DNA of 64,000 bases. Source: Pseudomonas umsongensis. Its GTDB lineage: Bacteria; Pseudomonadota; Gammaproteobacteria; Pseudomonadales; Pseudomonadaceae. The stretch is from contig NZ_NIWU01000002.1 of the NCBI RefSeq assembly GCF_002236105.1, positions 62,001 through 126,000 on the forward strand, written 5' to 3'. The position numbers and the translations under genes were made by a program. The notes under the pieces were generated by a model. The model searched no databases and was not told the origin of the DNA. It saw only the letters and a list, made by a program, of their open reading frames with translations. Shown piece by piece: positions 32,992 through 42,524 of the stretch (the first letter of the stretch is position 1; each line of letters starts with the position of its first letter).

Positions 32992-33827
32992 TGAGTTTTC
33001 TGGTGTTGCTGTTGGCGGTATGGATCGAGAAGTTTTCGGCCCTGCGCCACCGGGTTCAGCACGACGCTGGCTGGATTCGTGAGCTGAACAAGCTAGAGCT
33101 CAGCCCGCGTCTGGTAGAGCGGCCGTGGCTGGTCCTTGCCGTGCTGGTGTTGTTTCCAGTGGCGGTGCTGGGCTTGCTGCTGGTGGTGCTCGACCCCGTA
33201 GCCTACGGTCTGTTGGCGTTGCCGGTGCATTTGCTGGTGGTGATCTACAGCCTGGGGCGTGGTGACCTGCTGGGGGAGCTAGGATCCTTTCGCGATGCCT
33301 GGCGTCGCGAAGACCTGCAAGCGGCGGCTCATGTGGCCAAGCGTGACCTGGACATCTGCGCCGACAATGCCGAGCAACTGCTGGAGCGGGTCGAAGGGCA
33401 TTTGCTGTGGGAGGCCTACCAGAGCTTTTTCGCGATAATTTTCTGGTACTTCCTGCTCGGGCCGGTGGCCGCGCTGAGTTATCGATTGCTGGCGCTGGCA
33501 GAAGAACACGGGCAAAACCCGGCTGTGGTCGAGCGTGCTGCGCAACTGCGCCATGCATTCGACTGGGTGCCGGTGCGTCTGTTGGCAGCGAGCTTTGCCC
33601 TGGTCGGCAACTTTGTCGCGGTCAGCCGGGTGATGTTGCACGAACTGTTGAACTGGAACATCAGCGCTGCCCAATTGATCGAAAAGGTCGGGCTGGTAGC
33701 CGGTGAGATTCCAGCCCCGGTGGTCGGGCCTGAAGGCGTCAACAGCCTCGATCGCATCTGGGAGTTGCTGCTGCGAGCGGCAGTGCTCTGGTATGCGGGG
33801 TTTGCGTTGTGGACGGTTCTGCCGTAG
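32991..33827 (+). CDS. ampE: Regulatory signaling modulator AmpE
   Basis: 278-aa inner-membrane protein of the AmpE/CobD-like family. Membrane segments are visible near 2-12, 45-68, 70-84, 148-166, 190-215 and 258-276. Known as the partner of AmpD; its biochemical role is not settled. The start overlaps the ampD stop (TAATG), with AGGAAGG as ribosome site, so expression is coupled. Confidence 0.95.
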   Translation: MSFLVLLLAVWIEKFSALRHRVQHDAGWIRELNKLELSPRLVERPWLVLAVLVLFPVAVLGLLLVVLDPVAYGLLALPVHLLVVIYSLGRGDLLGELGSFRDAWRREDLQAAAHVAKRDLDICADNAEQLLERVEGHLLWEAYQSFFAIIFWYFLLGPVAALSYRLLALAEEHGQNPAVVERAAQLRHAFDWVPVRLLAASFALVGNFVAVSRVMLHELLNWNISAAQLIEKVGLVAGEIPAPVVGPEGVNSLDRIWELLLRAAVLWYAGFALWTVLP

Positions 33828-34045
33828 GCGCTGGGTTGCCGGCGAACCAGGCGCCGCGGTGTGTCTGTAGCACCGCGTCATCGTTCTTCGCGGGAATGCC
33901 GTCACTCTTAAAATGTGTCTTCCGTTAACCTTAAGTTACAAAAATCTCCCCTGATTTACGCTATACAGAGATAGCGCCGAATACTGGCTATCTGCCGTCT
34001 CGCTGCGCCCGCCAATAAAAATAAGAAATCGAAGGGAGACTTCCA

Positions 34046-36076
34046 GTGAAGAGCTTGCTCTATCCCGCCGTCGCGCTGATGAACCGCCTGAGCTTCGGCA
34101 TGAAGTTCAGCCTGATCAGCGTACTGTTCCTGGTGCCGATGCTGGTAACCAACTTCTACCTGGTGCGTGATTCCTATCGCGAGTTCCAGGGCACCCGGGT
34201 CGAATTGCAGAGCCTGGATCTGTTGGGTAGCAGTCTCGCGTTAAGGCGTGATCTGGAAACCCTGAACAATCTTGTGCAGATCAACGTCGCCTTGGGCCAG
34301 TCGGGCAAGGCGGGAAATGTCGAGACGCAGATCGGTACGCTTGAACAAGGTGTCCTGGCACGTTTGCAGGGCTTGACGGCAATGGCCACCGATCCGGAGC
34401 AGGTCGTGCTGTTCGATGCCAAGCGCGATGAAATGATCAGCGCATTCAAAGCGCAGCAGACGGAAAAGTCCCTGCAAAGCAAAAGTGCACTGATCAGCAA
34501 GCTGCTCGGCAATGCGCAGGTCTTCGGCCAGATCATCGCCAGTCAGGCCGGTCTCAGCCACGATAGCCAGAGTGACATGCGTCAGCTGAGCGAGCTCGTC
34601 ACCAACATCACTCCGCGCGTTACCCAGATGCTGGGTGAAGGTCGCGCGTTGGGCTCCTCTTCCCTGGGCCAGGGGTTTCTCAATTCGTCGTCGAGCACGC
34701 GTTTCGATGAATTGCTGGTACAGCTCGACAAGCTCCATGCCGAGTACGGCCTGAAGCTGCAGGACGCAACGGGCTCGAGCAACGCCGCACGTGAAACCCT
34801 GGCGACCCAGGCTGACAGCAGCAAGGCCTCGTTGAAAAAGGCCAGCGAACTGTTCGAAGAGCAGGTGGTGATGGCCGACACGCTCGATGCACCATGGCAG
34901 GCCTTTTACGATCAGGTCTCGGCGCTGATGGGCCAGACCTATCAACTCAATGAAGCCACCTTGAAATTTCTCGGCACCCAGTTGCAACAACGCCTGGAAC
35001 AGAACCGCACGCACATGATTCTGCAGGCCGTGGCGCTGTCGGTGGTGTTTGTGCTGATTTTTTATCTGTACGGTGCGTTCTACGCCTCGACCCGCACCAC
35101 CCTCAAGCGTCTTGGCGAGGTCATGGACAAAGTGGCGGCCGGCGACATGACGGTCACTTTCAACGCCCACAGTCGTGATGAGCTGGGTGAGTTGGGCGAG
35201 GTGTTCAACGGCACCGTGAAAAAGATCCATGACTTGATCGAGCGTGTCGGACAGACCGTCGGCGAGGTCGAGCGCCAAGCCGGGCAAGTAGAGAGTGTCT
35301 CCGCGCAAAGCAACCAGGCCGTGGCCGGTCAGCGCTCGCAGATCGAGCAGGTCGCCACGGCGATGAATCAGATGTCGGCCACGTCCCTTGAGGTGGCGCG
35401 CAGTGCTGCCGCCGCCGTCAGCAGCGCCCACAGTGTCAACGACGAAACGGCGAGCGGTCGTGGGCTGGTGGAATCGCAGCAGGGCAGCATCGCTGCGCTG
35501 GCCAGTGAAATCGACCAGTCGGTGCAGGTGATCAACCAACTGGCCAGCGACAGCCAGTCCATCAGTCGTGTGCTGGAGGTGATCAAGAGCATTGCCGAAC
35601 AGACCAACTTGCTGGCACTCAATGCCGCTATTGAGGCAGCCAGGGCGGGTGAGCAGGGGCGCGGATTTGCGGTGGTGGCGGATGAAGTCCGCACACTGGC
35701 CAAGCGCACCCAGCAATCGACCGAAGAGATCGAACAGATGATCGCCAAGCTGCATGGCGGTGTTGGGGCCGCGGTCAAGGCGATGAGCGTCAGCCATGAG
35801 ATGGCCAATGGAACGGTGGGGCAGTCGGAAAAGGTCCAGCAAGCCCTGGACAATATCCTGGGCGCTGTCGGCATGATCGTCGATCAGAACCAGCAGATTG
35901 CCGCGGCTGTGGAGCAGCAGACCGCCGTGGCCCACGACATTGACCAGAACATTGTCGAGATCAATCGTGCCGGAGAGCGTACTGCCGAAGGTGCGCACCA
36001 GACGGAGGATGCCAGTCGCGCGCTGTCGGCGCAGGTGGTGCAGCTCAAGCAGTTGATCAGCGCCTTCCGGGTCTGA
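34046..36076 (+). CDS. Methyl-accepting chemotaxis protein
   Basis: 676-aa chemoreceptor. One membrane helix near residues 15-35, a large periplasmic helical ligand-binding region (about 40-325), a second helix (about 327-347), HAMP (about 348-400) and a cytoplasmic signalling hairpin. The hairpin tip EQTNLLALNAAIEAARAGEQGRGFAVVADEVR is intact. The ligand is not predictable by eye; the sensor is long enough for a helical-bundle double module. Start is GTG 34046 with AAGGGAG at ideal spacing. Monocistronic, ended by a strong hairpin. Confidence 0.96.
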   Translation: MKSLLYPAVALMNRLSFGMKFSLISVLFLVPMLVTNFYLVRDSYREFQGTRVELQSLDLLGSSLALRRDLETLNNLVQINVALGQSGKAGNVETQIGTLEQGVLARLQGLTAMATDPEQVVLFDAKRDEMISAFKAQQTEKSLQSKSALISKLLGNAQVFGQIIASQAGLSHDSQSDMRQLSELVTNITPRVTQMLGEGRALGSSSLGQGFLNSSSSTRFDELLVQLDKLHAEYGLKLQDATGSSNAARETLATQADSSKASLKKASELFEEQVVMADTLDAPWQAFYDQVSALMGQTYQLNEATLKFLGTQLQQRLEQNRTHMILQAVALSVVFVLIFYLYGAFYASTRTTLKRLGEVMDKVAAGDMTVTFNAHSRDELGELGEVFNGTVKKIHDLIERVGQTVGEVERQAGQVESVSAQSNQAVAGQRSQIEQVATAMNQMSATSLEVARSAAAAVSSAHSVNDETASGRGLVESQQGSIAALASEIDQSVQVINQLASDSQSISRVLEVIKSIAEQTNLLALNAAIEAARAGEQGRGFAVVADEVRTLAKRTQQSTEEIEQMIAKLHGGVGAAVKAMSVSHEMANGTVGQSEKVQQALDNILGAVGMIVDQNQQIAAAVEQQTAVAHDIDQNIVEINRAGERTAEGAHQTEDASRALSAQVVQLKQLISAFRV

Positions 36077-36082
36077 AGACAT

Positions 36083-36122
36083 CTCACCAACCTGTGGGAG
36101 TTCAGTCCCACAGGTTGGTGAG
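36083..36122 (+). terminator. 17-bp perfect hairpin after the chemoreceptor gene
   Basis: Positions 36083-36099 and 36106-36122 are exact reverse complements around a 6-nt loop. The GTGGGA/TCCCAC part resembles REP cores. No T-run follows on the plus strand, so it may be an RNA-stabilising or Rho-independent-like element without the usual tail. Confidence 0.6.
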
Positions 36123-36250
36123 CGCCTGAAATTTCTGTAGTACCTCATCCTCTTCTTTTGTAGGAAAGGTCCTTATTTTCTTAGGAGCTGCTTTTTTCGT
36201 CTTCAATGAAGGACTATCAACGTCACTGACCGCATGGAGGAGGCACGGTT

Positions 36251-36640
36251 ATGGCTGTCGCAACACTTGGTATCCAGGGGCGCTGTGCACATTGCCAGCG
36301 CACGCTATTGCTCAAACCCTGGCAACTCAATGCCATTGCAATCAACGAAGCATTCACCTGTACCCACTGTCAGAAAGCCCTGCAACTGAGCGACCCGAAA
36401 CAGATCAGGCGCTTCAAGACCCTGGACTCGTTAGCCATGTTGAAGGCCAGCCTGCTAATCATGATTTGCAGCACATTGCTGGTGGCGTTGGTACTGGAAT
36501 GGATTGGAATGCTCAGCGTCGTGGAGCAACTGAACATTTCACTGGTGGCGATTTTCGTCTACTTCGTTGCTCTTCGATTCGCCCGCCAGCGTCAGCACAT
36601 GACGTTGATTCTCGAGGCCGCCAAGGCCCACGTCGACTGA
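36251..36640 (+). CDS. Small zinc-ribbon membrane protein, function unknown
   Basis: 129-aa protein. The N-terminus has two CxxC pairs, CAHC near residues 12-15 and CTHC near 37-40, as in a zinc ribbon. Two hydrophobic helices follow, near 62-83 (MLKASLLIMICSTLLVALVLEWI) and 88-108 (EQLNISLVAIFVYFVALRFA). ATG 36251 follows GGAGGAGG at about 8 nt. It is convergent with tatD, whose stop abuts it. No family name recognised. Confidence 0.8.
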   Translation: MAVATLGIQGRCAHCQRTLLLKPWQLNAIAINEAFTCTHCQKALQLSDPKQIRRFKTLDSLAMLKASLLIMICSTLLVALVLEWIGMLSVVEQLNISLVAIFVYFVALRFARQRQHMTLILEAAKAHVD

Positions 36641-37417
36641 TTACCAGTTGAACAGTTCACGGGCGTTGGCGCTGCTCGCGGCGGCCAGTTGTTCCGGGGC
36701 GAGCGACATGATTTGCGCCAGCGCCGTGCAGATCGCTGGCAAGTGCGCCGGGCTGTTGCGCTGGCCGGGGAACATCGCTGGCGCCATGTCCGGCGAGTCG
36801 GTTTCCAGCACCACCGACTCCAGTGGCAAGTGGGCGAGTACGCGGTGCATGCGCAGTGCCTGGGGCCAGGTCGCAGCGCCGCCGAGGCCGAGCTTGAAAC
36901 CGAGCTTGATGTATTCGCGCGCTTCTTCCTGACTGCCCGCGAAGGCGTGGATGATTCCGGCGCGTTTCAACTTGAAACGCTTGAGCGTGGCAATCACCGC
37001 CGCATGACTGCGCCGCACATGGATCAGCGCGGGCAGGTGGAAATCCACCGCCAGTTGCAGTTGCGCATCGAACGACGCCTGCTGTCGTTCGCGGTCCAGG
37101 GTTTCGATGAAGTAGTCCAGGCCGATCTCGCCCACCGCACACAGCTGGCGATGGCCGGCCAGTCGCCCCAGCCAGTCGCCCAGTTCGGTGAGATGTTCGG
37201 GGCGATGATCCTCCAGGTACACAGGGTGCAAACCGAACGCCGCATGCAGGTCGGGATCGCTTTGCACCAATTCCCAGACGCGCTGCCAATTACCCTGATA
37301 CACCCCCAATACCACCATTTCACGTACCCCGAGAGCACGGCTCTGGGCCATCAGTGCCTGACGATCCGCGTCGAAGTCGGGGAAGTCCAGGTGGGTGTGG
37401 GTGTCGATCAGGTCCAT
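36641..37417 (-). CDS. TatD family metal-dependent deoxyribonuclease
   Basis: 258-aa amidohydrolase-fold protein. Metal motifs are intact: DTHTHLD at 5-11, GEIGLDY near 97-103, the His in LIHVRRSH, the His in IIHAFAGS and ETDSPDM near 206-212. TatD-type nucleases act on DNA 3' ends and are linked to repair. It starts 3 nt after the cra stop, so cra-tatD form one minus-strand unit; TatD homologues beside FruR are common in pseudomonads. The substrate of this paralogue is not known. Confidence 0.93.
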   Translation of the reverse strand: MDLIDTHTHLDFPDFDADRQALMAQSRALGVREMVVLGVYQGNWQRVWELVQSDPDLHAAFGLHPVYLEDHRPEHLTELGDWLGRLAGHRQLCAVGEIGLDYFIETLDRERQQASFDAQLQLAVDFHLPALIHVRRSHAAVIATLKRFKLKRAGIIHAFAGSQEEAREYIKLGFKLGLGGAATWPQALRMHRVLAHLPLESVVLETDSPDMAPAMFPGQRNSPAHLPAICTALAQIMSLAPEQLAAASSANARELFNW

Positions 37418-37420
37418 GGC

Positions 37421-38416
37421 TCAGTCCTGGCGAATACGTTGTTTGAACGTCCGCGCGATGGCCAGCACACCGGGTTGGTAATCGGACTGCTCGATGGCTG
37501 CCAGGGCGAGTGCGAGCGCCTTGTCGGCAATCAATTGGTGTTGTTGTGCCATGGCGTTCACCGGCAGCGGCAGGAAATCCAGCAACTGGGTGTCTCCAAA
37601 TGTGCCGAGGCGCAGCGGGCGGGTTTTCAACGGGAAATCGTGCAACGCATCGAACACACCCTGAAGCAGTACATAGGACGTCGTCACCAGGGCCTCGGGC
37701 AAATGTCCTACGCGTTGGATCAGTTCTTCCATCAACTGCTTGCCGCACTCACGGCTGAACGAATCAGCGTGTTCGATGAGCACTTCGCCGTCGTACCCGA
37801 CCAGGGCCTGCTTGAAGCCAGCAGCCCGTTCCTGGCTGATGCTCAATTCGGGACGCGCGCCGATCAAGGCGATCTGCTTGGGCAACGGCTCAAGCAGGCT
37901 TTGGGTCAGGTGCAGGCTGGCCTCTCGGTCATCGCTGATCACCGAGCAGAAATATTCAGGCTCCATGACCCGGTCGATGGCGATGATCGGAATGCCTTTG
38001 GCTTGCAGTTGGCGATAGCTGTCGTCACCCCGCGGCAGGCAACTGGCAACGATCAGGGCATCACAACGACGGGCGCGGAACAGTTGCAGCAATTGCCGTT
38101 CGCTGTCGGGTGCATCGTCGGAACTGGCAATCAATAGCTGGTAGCCACGCGCCCGGGCACCTTGTTCAAGGAGCTTGGCGATCCGCGCGTAACTGGGGTT
38201 TTCCAGGTCCGGCAGAATGAAGCCCAGGGTCCGGGTGTGGCGACTGCGCAGGCCGGCCGCCTGGGGATTAGGCGTGAAACCATGTTCTTCGACGACCGCG
38301 CGCACGCGCTCAACGGTGGCGCTGCTGATACGTTGCTGTTCGGCCTTGCCGTTGATGACGTAGCTGGCGGTGGTGACGGACACACCGGCCAGCTGGGCTA
38401 TATCACTGAGTTTCAA
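37421..38416 (-). CDS. cra: Fructose repressor Cra/FruR (LacI family)
   Basis: 331-aa LacI-type repressor. The N-terminal helix-turn-helix MKLSDIAQLAGVSVTTASYVINGKAEQ is of the FruR subtype, and the hinge/periplasmic-binding-like effector domain runs from about 60 to 331. In pseudomonads its inducer is fructose-1-phosphate and its main target is the adjacent fruBKA operon. Divergent from fruB across 294 bp that contain two Cra operators. Transcribed with tatD. Confidence 0.96.
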   Translation of the reverse strand: MKLSDIAQLAGVSVTTASYVINGKAEQQRISSATVERVRAVVEEHGFTPNPQAAGLRSRHTRTLGFILPDLENPSYARIAKLLEQGARARGYQLLIASSDDAPDSERQLLQLFRARRCDALIVASCLPRGDDSYRQLQAKGIPIIAIDRVMEPEYFCSVISDDREASLHLTQSLLEPLPKQIALIGARPELSISQERAAGFKQALVGYDGEVLIEHADSFSRECGKQLMEELIQRVGHLPEALVTTSYVLLQGVFDALHDFPLKTRPLRLGTFGDTQLLDFLPLPVNAMAQQHQLIADKALALALAAIEQSDYQPGVLAIARTFKQRIRQD

Positions 38417-38560
38417 CCCGCTATTCCTTGTTTTTTCGAGCTTGCCTCGACATTTTCACCAATCCTACCCGATTCAGGCAGGCGACCTTGGTCACAACGC
38501 ATCCGACAAGTTGGGCTTCAACGATGCACCATTATCGAGTAACGTGCCAATCACTCTAGA

Positions 38561-38574
38561 TTAAACGATTCAGC
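38561..38574. promoter_or_regulatory. Cra operator 1
   Basis: The minus strand reads GCTGAATCGTTTAA, against the E. coli Cra consensus GCTGAAACGTTTCA (two mismatches). It is the operator nearer to cra, 145 bp before its start, and may serve autoregulation as well as fruB control. Confidence 0.75.
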
Positions 38575-38655
38575 AAGCGTATTTTCTACATTAATGGCTG
38601 CTTTGGCCGGTTCTGCCGTGAAACCGCCGAAGATTGTTTTAAGACAAAGGCCTAA

Positions 38656-38669
38656 GCTGAATCATTCAA
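38656..38669. promoter_or_regulatory. Cra operator 2
   Basis: The plus strand reads GCTGAATCATTCAA, 42 bp before the fruB start. It shares the GCTGAATC half with operator 1 but in opposite orientation, 95 bp away, with the second half diverged. Position suits repression of the fruB promoter. Confidence 0.75.
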
Positions 38670-38710
38670 AAACAATACCTGGCGCCCCAAGGGCGCCAAC
38701 AGGAGACAGC

Positions 38711-41572
38711 ATGCTCGAGCTCACCATAGAGCAGATATCCATGGGCCAGTCGGCTGTGGATAAATCCGCCGCGCTGCAACTGCTGGCCAGGCACCTGGTC
38801 GACGATGGTCTGGTTGACGAAGGCTACCTCGCCGGCTTGCAGGCACGCGAAGCCCAGGGCTCGACTTTTCTTGGTCAAGGTATTGCCATCCCCCACGGTA
38901 CGCCAGAAACCCGCGACCAAGTGTTTTCCACGGGCGTGCGCCTGATGCAGTTCCCCGACGGCGTGGACTGGGGTGACGGACAGATCGTCTACCTGGCGAT
39001 CGGGATTGCCGCCAAATCCGACGAACACCTGCGCCTGCTGCAACTGCTGACCCGCGCGCTCGGCGAGACCGACCTTGGCCAAGCCTTGCGTCGCGCCAGC
39101 AGCGCCGAGGCCTTGCTGAAACTGCTGCAAGGCGCGCCGCAAGAGCTGGCGCTGGATGCGCAGATGATCGGCTTGGGCGTCGCTGCCGAAGATTTCGAAG
39201 AGCTGGTCTGGCGTGGCGCGCGGTTACTGCGTCAGGCCGACTGCGTCAGCAATGGTTTCTCCGCCGTGTTGCAGCAAGTCGAAGCGCTGCCGCTGGGCGA
39301 TGGGCTGTGGTGGCTGCACAGTGAACAAACGGTCAAGCGTCCAGGCCTGGCGTTCGTCACCCCGGACAAACCGCTGCGCTACCTCGGTCAACCGCTGAGC
39401 GGCCTGTTTTGCCTGGCCAGCCTGGGCGAGGCCCACCAAGCGTTGCTCGAACGCCTGTGTGCGTTGCTGATTGAAGGTCGCGGCCATGAGTTGGGCCGTG
39501 CCACCAGTTGCCGCGCGGTGCTTGAAGTGCTCGGCGGCGAGTTGCCGGCAGACTGGCCGAGCGCACGCATTGCGCTGGCCAACGCCCACGGTCTGCATGC
39601 CCGTCCGGCGAAGATCCTCGCGCAACTGGCGAAAAGTTTTGAAGGCGAGATTCGCATCCGCATCGTCGACGGCCAGGACAGTGCGGTGTCGGTGAAAAGC
39701 TTGAGCAAACTGCTCAGCCTGGGCGCCCGTCGTGGGCAGGTGCTGGAAATCATCGCCGAGCCGAGCATCGCCGCCGATGCCTTGCCCGCTCTGTTGACCG
39801 CGATTGAAGAGGGCCTCGGTGAAGAAGTCGAGCCGTTGCCAGCGGTGAGCCAGCCTCGTGAAGAAATCGTCGAGGTGGCCCAAGTACTGCTCGCCCCGGC
39901 GCCGGGCAGTCTGGTGCAGGCCATCGCCGCCGCTCCGGGAATCGCCATCGGCCCGGCGCATATCCAGGTACTGCAAACCATCGATTACCCGCTACGGGGA
40001 GAGTCCGCCGCCATCGAGCGTGAGCGCCTCAAGCAAGCGCTGGCGCACGTGCGCCAGGACATCGGCGGCTTGATCGAACGCAGCAAGGCCAAGGCTATCC
40101 GCGAGATTTTCATCACCCACCAGGAAATGCTCGACGACCCGGAGTTGACCGATGAGGTCGACACCCGTCTCAAGCAGGGCGAAAGCGCGGAAGCGGCGTG
40201 GATGTCGGTGATCGAAGCCGCTGCCAGGCAACAGGAGTCCTTGCAGGACGCCTTGCTCGCCGAGCGCGCCGCCGATCTGCGCGATATCGGCCGTCGAGTG
40301 CTGGCGCAGCTCAGTGGTGTCGAAACACCGCATGAACCTGAGCAGCCCTACATTCTGGTGATGGACGAAGTCGGTCCGTCCGATGTGGCGCGCCTTGATC
40401 CGGCCCGTGTCGCCGGTATTCTCACCGCCCGCGGTGGCGCCACCGCTCACAGCGCGATTGTTGCGCGGGCCTTGGGAATTCCAGCCCTGGTCGGTGCCGG
40501 TGCCGCGGTGTTGCTGCTGGCGCCGGGCACGCCGCTGTTGATCGATGGCCAACGCGGGCGTTTGCATGTGGACGCCGACGCGGCGACCTTGCAGCGCGCC
40601 ACCCAGGAGCGTGATACCCGCGAGCAACGCCTGAAGGCCGCCGCCGAACAACGCCATCAACCGGCGTTGACCACCGATGGCCATGCCGTCGAAGTGTTCG
40701 CCAATATCGGTGAAAGTGCCGGCGTCACCAGTGCGGTAGAGCAGGGCGCCGAAGGCATTGGTCTGTTGCGCACCGAATTGATTTTCATGGCCCACCCGCA
40801 AGCGCCGGACGAGGCGACCCAGGAAACCGAATACCGCCGTGTTCTCGATGGCCTGGCCGGTCGTCCGCTGGTGGTGCGCACCCTTGATGTCGGTGGCGAT
40901 AAACCGCTGCCGTATTGGCCGATCGCCAAGGAAGAAAACCCGTTCCTCGGGGTGCGCGGCATTCGCTTGACCCTGCAACGGCCGCAGATCATGGAAGCCC
41001 AGTTGCGCGCCTTGTTGCGCGCCGCCGACAACCGCCCGCTGCGGATCATGTTTCCGATGGTCGGCAGCGTCGACGAGTGGCGCCAGGCGCGGGACATGAC
41101 CGAACGCCTGCGCCTGGAAATTCCAGTGGCGGACCTGCAATTGGGCATCATGATCGAAGTGCCGTCGGCGGCCTTGCTGGCGCCGGTGCTGGCCAGGGAA
41201 GTCGACTTTTTCAGCGTTGGCACCAATGACCTGACGCAATACACCCTGGCCATCGACCGTGGCCATCCAACCTTGTCGGCCCAGGCCGATGGCTTGCATC
41301 CGGCGGTGCTGCAGCTGATCGACATCACCGTGCGCGCGGCCCATGCCCATGGCAAATGGGTCGGTGTGTGCGGCGAGTTGGCGGCCGATCCGTTGGCGGT
41401 ACCGGTGTTGGTTGGCTTGGGCGTGGATGAACTCAGTGTCGGCGCACGCAGCATTGCCGAGGTCAAGGCGCGGGTTCGCGAACTCAGCCTGACCCAGGCT
41501 CAAACCCTTGCCCAACAGGCACTTGCCGTGGGCAGCGCGAATGAAGTGCGCGCATTAGTGGAGGCTTTGTAA
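38711..41572 (+). CDS. fruB: Fructose PTS multiphosphoryl transfer protein (EIIA-HPr-EI)
   Basis: 953-aa fusion carrying three phosphotransfer modules. EIIA-Fru (about 1-145) has His62 in AIPHGTPETR. The HPr module (about 285-370) has His296 in GLHARPA. Enzyme I (about 400-953) has His580 in GGATAHSAIVARALG and the PEP-binding GTNDLTQYTLAIDR. It therefore moves phosphate from PEP to FruA without the general PTS. ATG 38711 follows AGGAG; the upstream extension is non-homologous. fruK overlaps its stop by one base. Confidence 0.97.
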   Translation: MLELTIEQISMGQSAVDKSAALQLLARHLVDDGLVDEGYLAGLQAREAQGSTFLGQGIAIPHGTPETRDQVFSTGVRLMQFPDGVDWGDGQIVYLAIGIAAKSDEHLRLLQLLTRALGETDLGQALRRASSAEALLKLLQGAPQELALDAQMIGLGVAAEDFEELVWRGARLLRQADCVSNGFSAVLQQVEALPLGDGLWWLHSEQTVKRPGLAFVTPDKPLRYLGQPLSGLFCLASLGEAHQALLERLCALLIEGRGHELGRATSCRAVLEVLGGELPADWPSARIALANAHGLHARPAKILAQLAKSFEGEIRIRIVDGQDSAVSVKSLSKLLSLGARRGQVLEIIAEPSIAADALPALLTAIEEGLGEEVEPLPAVSQPREEIVEVAQVLLAPAPGSLVQAIAAAPGIAIGPAHIQVLQTIDYPLRGESAAIERERLKQALAHVRQDIGGLIERSKAKAIREIFITHQEMLDDPELTDEVDTRLKQGESAEAAWMSVIEAAARQQESLQDALLAERAADLRDIGRRVLAQLSGVETPHEPEQPYILVMDEVGPSDVARLDPARVAGILTARGGATAHSAIVARALGIPALVGAGAAVLLLAPGTPLLIDGQRGRLHVDADAATLQRATQERDTREQRLKAAAEQRHQPALTTDGHAVEVFANIGESAGVTSAVEQGAEGIGLLRTELIFMAHPQAPDEATQETEYRRVLDGLAGRPLVVRTLDVGGDKPLPYWPIAKEENPFLGVRGIRLTLQRPQIMEAQLRALLRAADNRPLRIMFPMVGSVDEWRQARDMTERLRLEIPVADLQLGIMIEVPSAALLAPVLAREVDFFSVGTNDLTQYTLAIDRGHPTLSAQADGLHPAVLQLIDITVRAAHAHGKWVGVCGELAADPLAVPVLVGLGVDELSVGARSIAEVKARVRELSLTQAQTLAQQALAVGSANEVRALVEAL

Positions 41573-42513
41573 TGGCCAGAATTTTAACCCTGACCCTCAA
41601 CCCGGCGCTGGACCTCACCGTCCAGCTTGCGCGCCTGGAACCCGGTCAGGTCAACCGCAGCGACACCATGCACACCCATGCTGCGGGCAAAGGGGTGAAC
41701 GTGGCGCAGGTGTTGGCGGACCTCGGGCATCAATTGACCGTCAGCGGTTTTCTCGGTGAAGACAATCAGCAAGCTTTCGAAAACCTGTTCGCCAAACGCG
41801 GTTTTGTCGATGCGTTCATTCGTGTTCCCGGTGAGACGCGCAGCAACATAAAGCTGGCGGAAAGCGATGGACGTATCACCGACCTCAATGGGCCAGGGCC
41901 GCTGGTCAGCGCCGCGGCGCAGCAGGCATTGCTCGAGCGTCTCGACCAGATAGCGCCGGGGCATGATGCGGTAGTGGTTGCCGGCAGTCTGCCCCAAGGC
42001 ATCAGCCCGCAGTGGTTGCAGGCATTGATCGGGCGATTGAATGATCTGGGCTTGAAGGTCGCCCTGGACACCAGTGGGCAAGCATTGCGGGCGGCGCTCA
42101 AGGCTGCTCCATGGTTGATCAAGCCCAATGCCGAGGAGTTGGCTGAAGTGCTCGGTGGCGAGACGGTGTCGGTCCTGGCCCAGGCGCAAGCCGCGAGTCG
42201 CCTGCACGCCCAAGGCATCGAGCATGTGGTGATTTCCCACGGTGCCGAGGGTGTGAACTGGTTCAGCGTCGGTTCGGCGCTGCATGCCACGCCGCCGAAA
42301 GTCAGCGTCGCCAGTACGGTAGGCGCGGGCGATTCGTTGTTGGCCGGCATGCTCCACGGGTTGCTCAGTGCCGATACGCCTGAACAAACCTTGCGCACCG
42401 CCACGGCGATTGCCGCGATGGCGGTCACCCAGATCGGCTTCGGTATCAGCGATGCAGCGCAACTGGCGCAGCTCGAACAGGGCGTGCGCGTGCGCCCCCT
42501 GACAGAACAATAA
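41572..42513 (+). CDS. fruK: 1-phosphofructokinase FruK
   Basis: 313-aa PfkB-family kinase making fructose-1,6-bisphosphate from fructose-1-P. The family opening ILTLTLNPALDLTV and the AAGKGVNVAQVLADLG substrate loop are present. The anion hole/base motif VGAGDSLLAGM is near residue 250. The start overlaps the fruB stop (TAATG). By consuming fructose-1-P it also removes the Cra inducer. Confidence 0.97.
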   Translation: MARILTLTLNPALDLTVQLARLEPGQVNRSDTMHTHAAGKGVNVAQVLADLGHQLTVSGFLGEDNQQAFENLFAKRGFVDAFIRVPGETRSNIKLAESDGRITDLNGPGPLVSAAAQQALLERLDQIAPGHDAVVVAGSLPQGISPQWLQALIGRLNDLGLKVALDTSGQALRAALKAAPWLIKPNAEELAEVLGGETVSVLAQAQAASRLHAQGIEHVVISHGAEGVNWFSVGSALHATPPKVSVASTVGAGDSLLAGMLHGLLSADTPEQTLRTATAIAAMAVTQIGFGISDAAQLAQLEQGVRVRPLTEQ

Positions 42514-42524
42514 GAGGGTTGGTC

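Noticed and set aside
36292..36651. Second frame overlapping the zinc-ribbon gene on the same strand
   Set aside because: It starts inside the better frame, lacks a ribosome site, and has a composition typical of out-of-frame translation.
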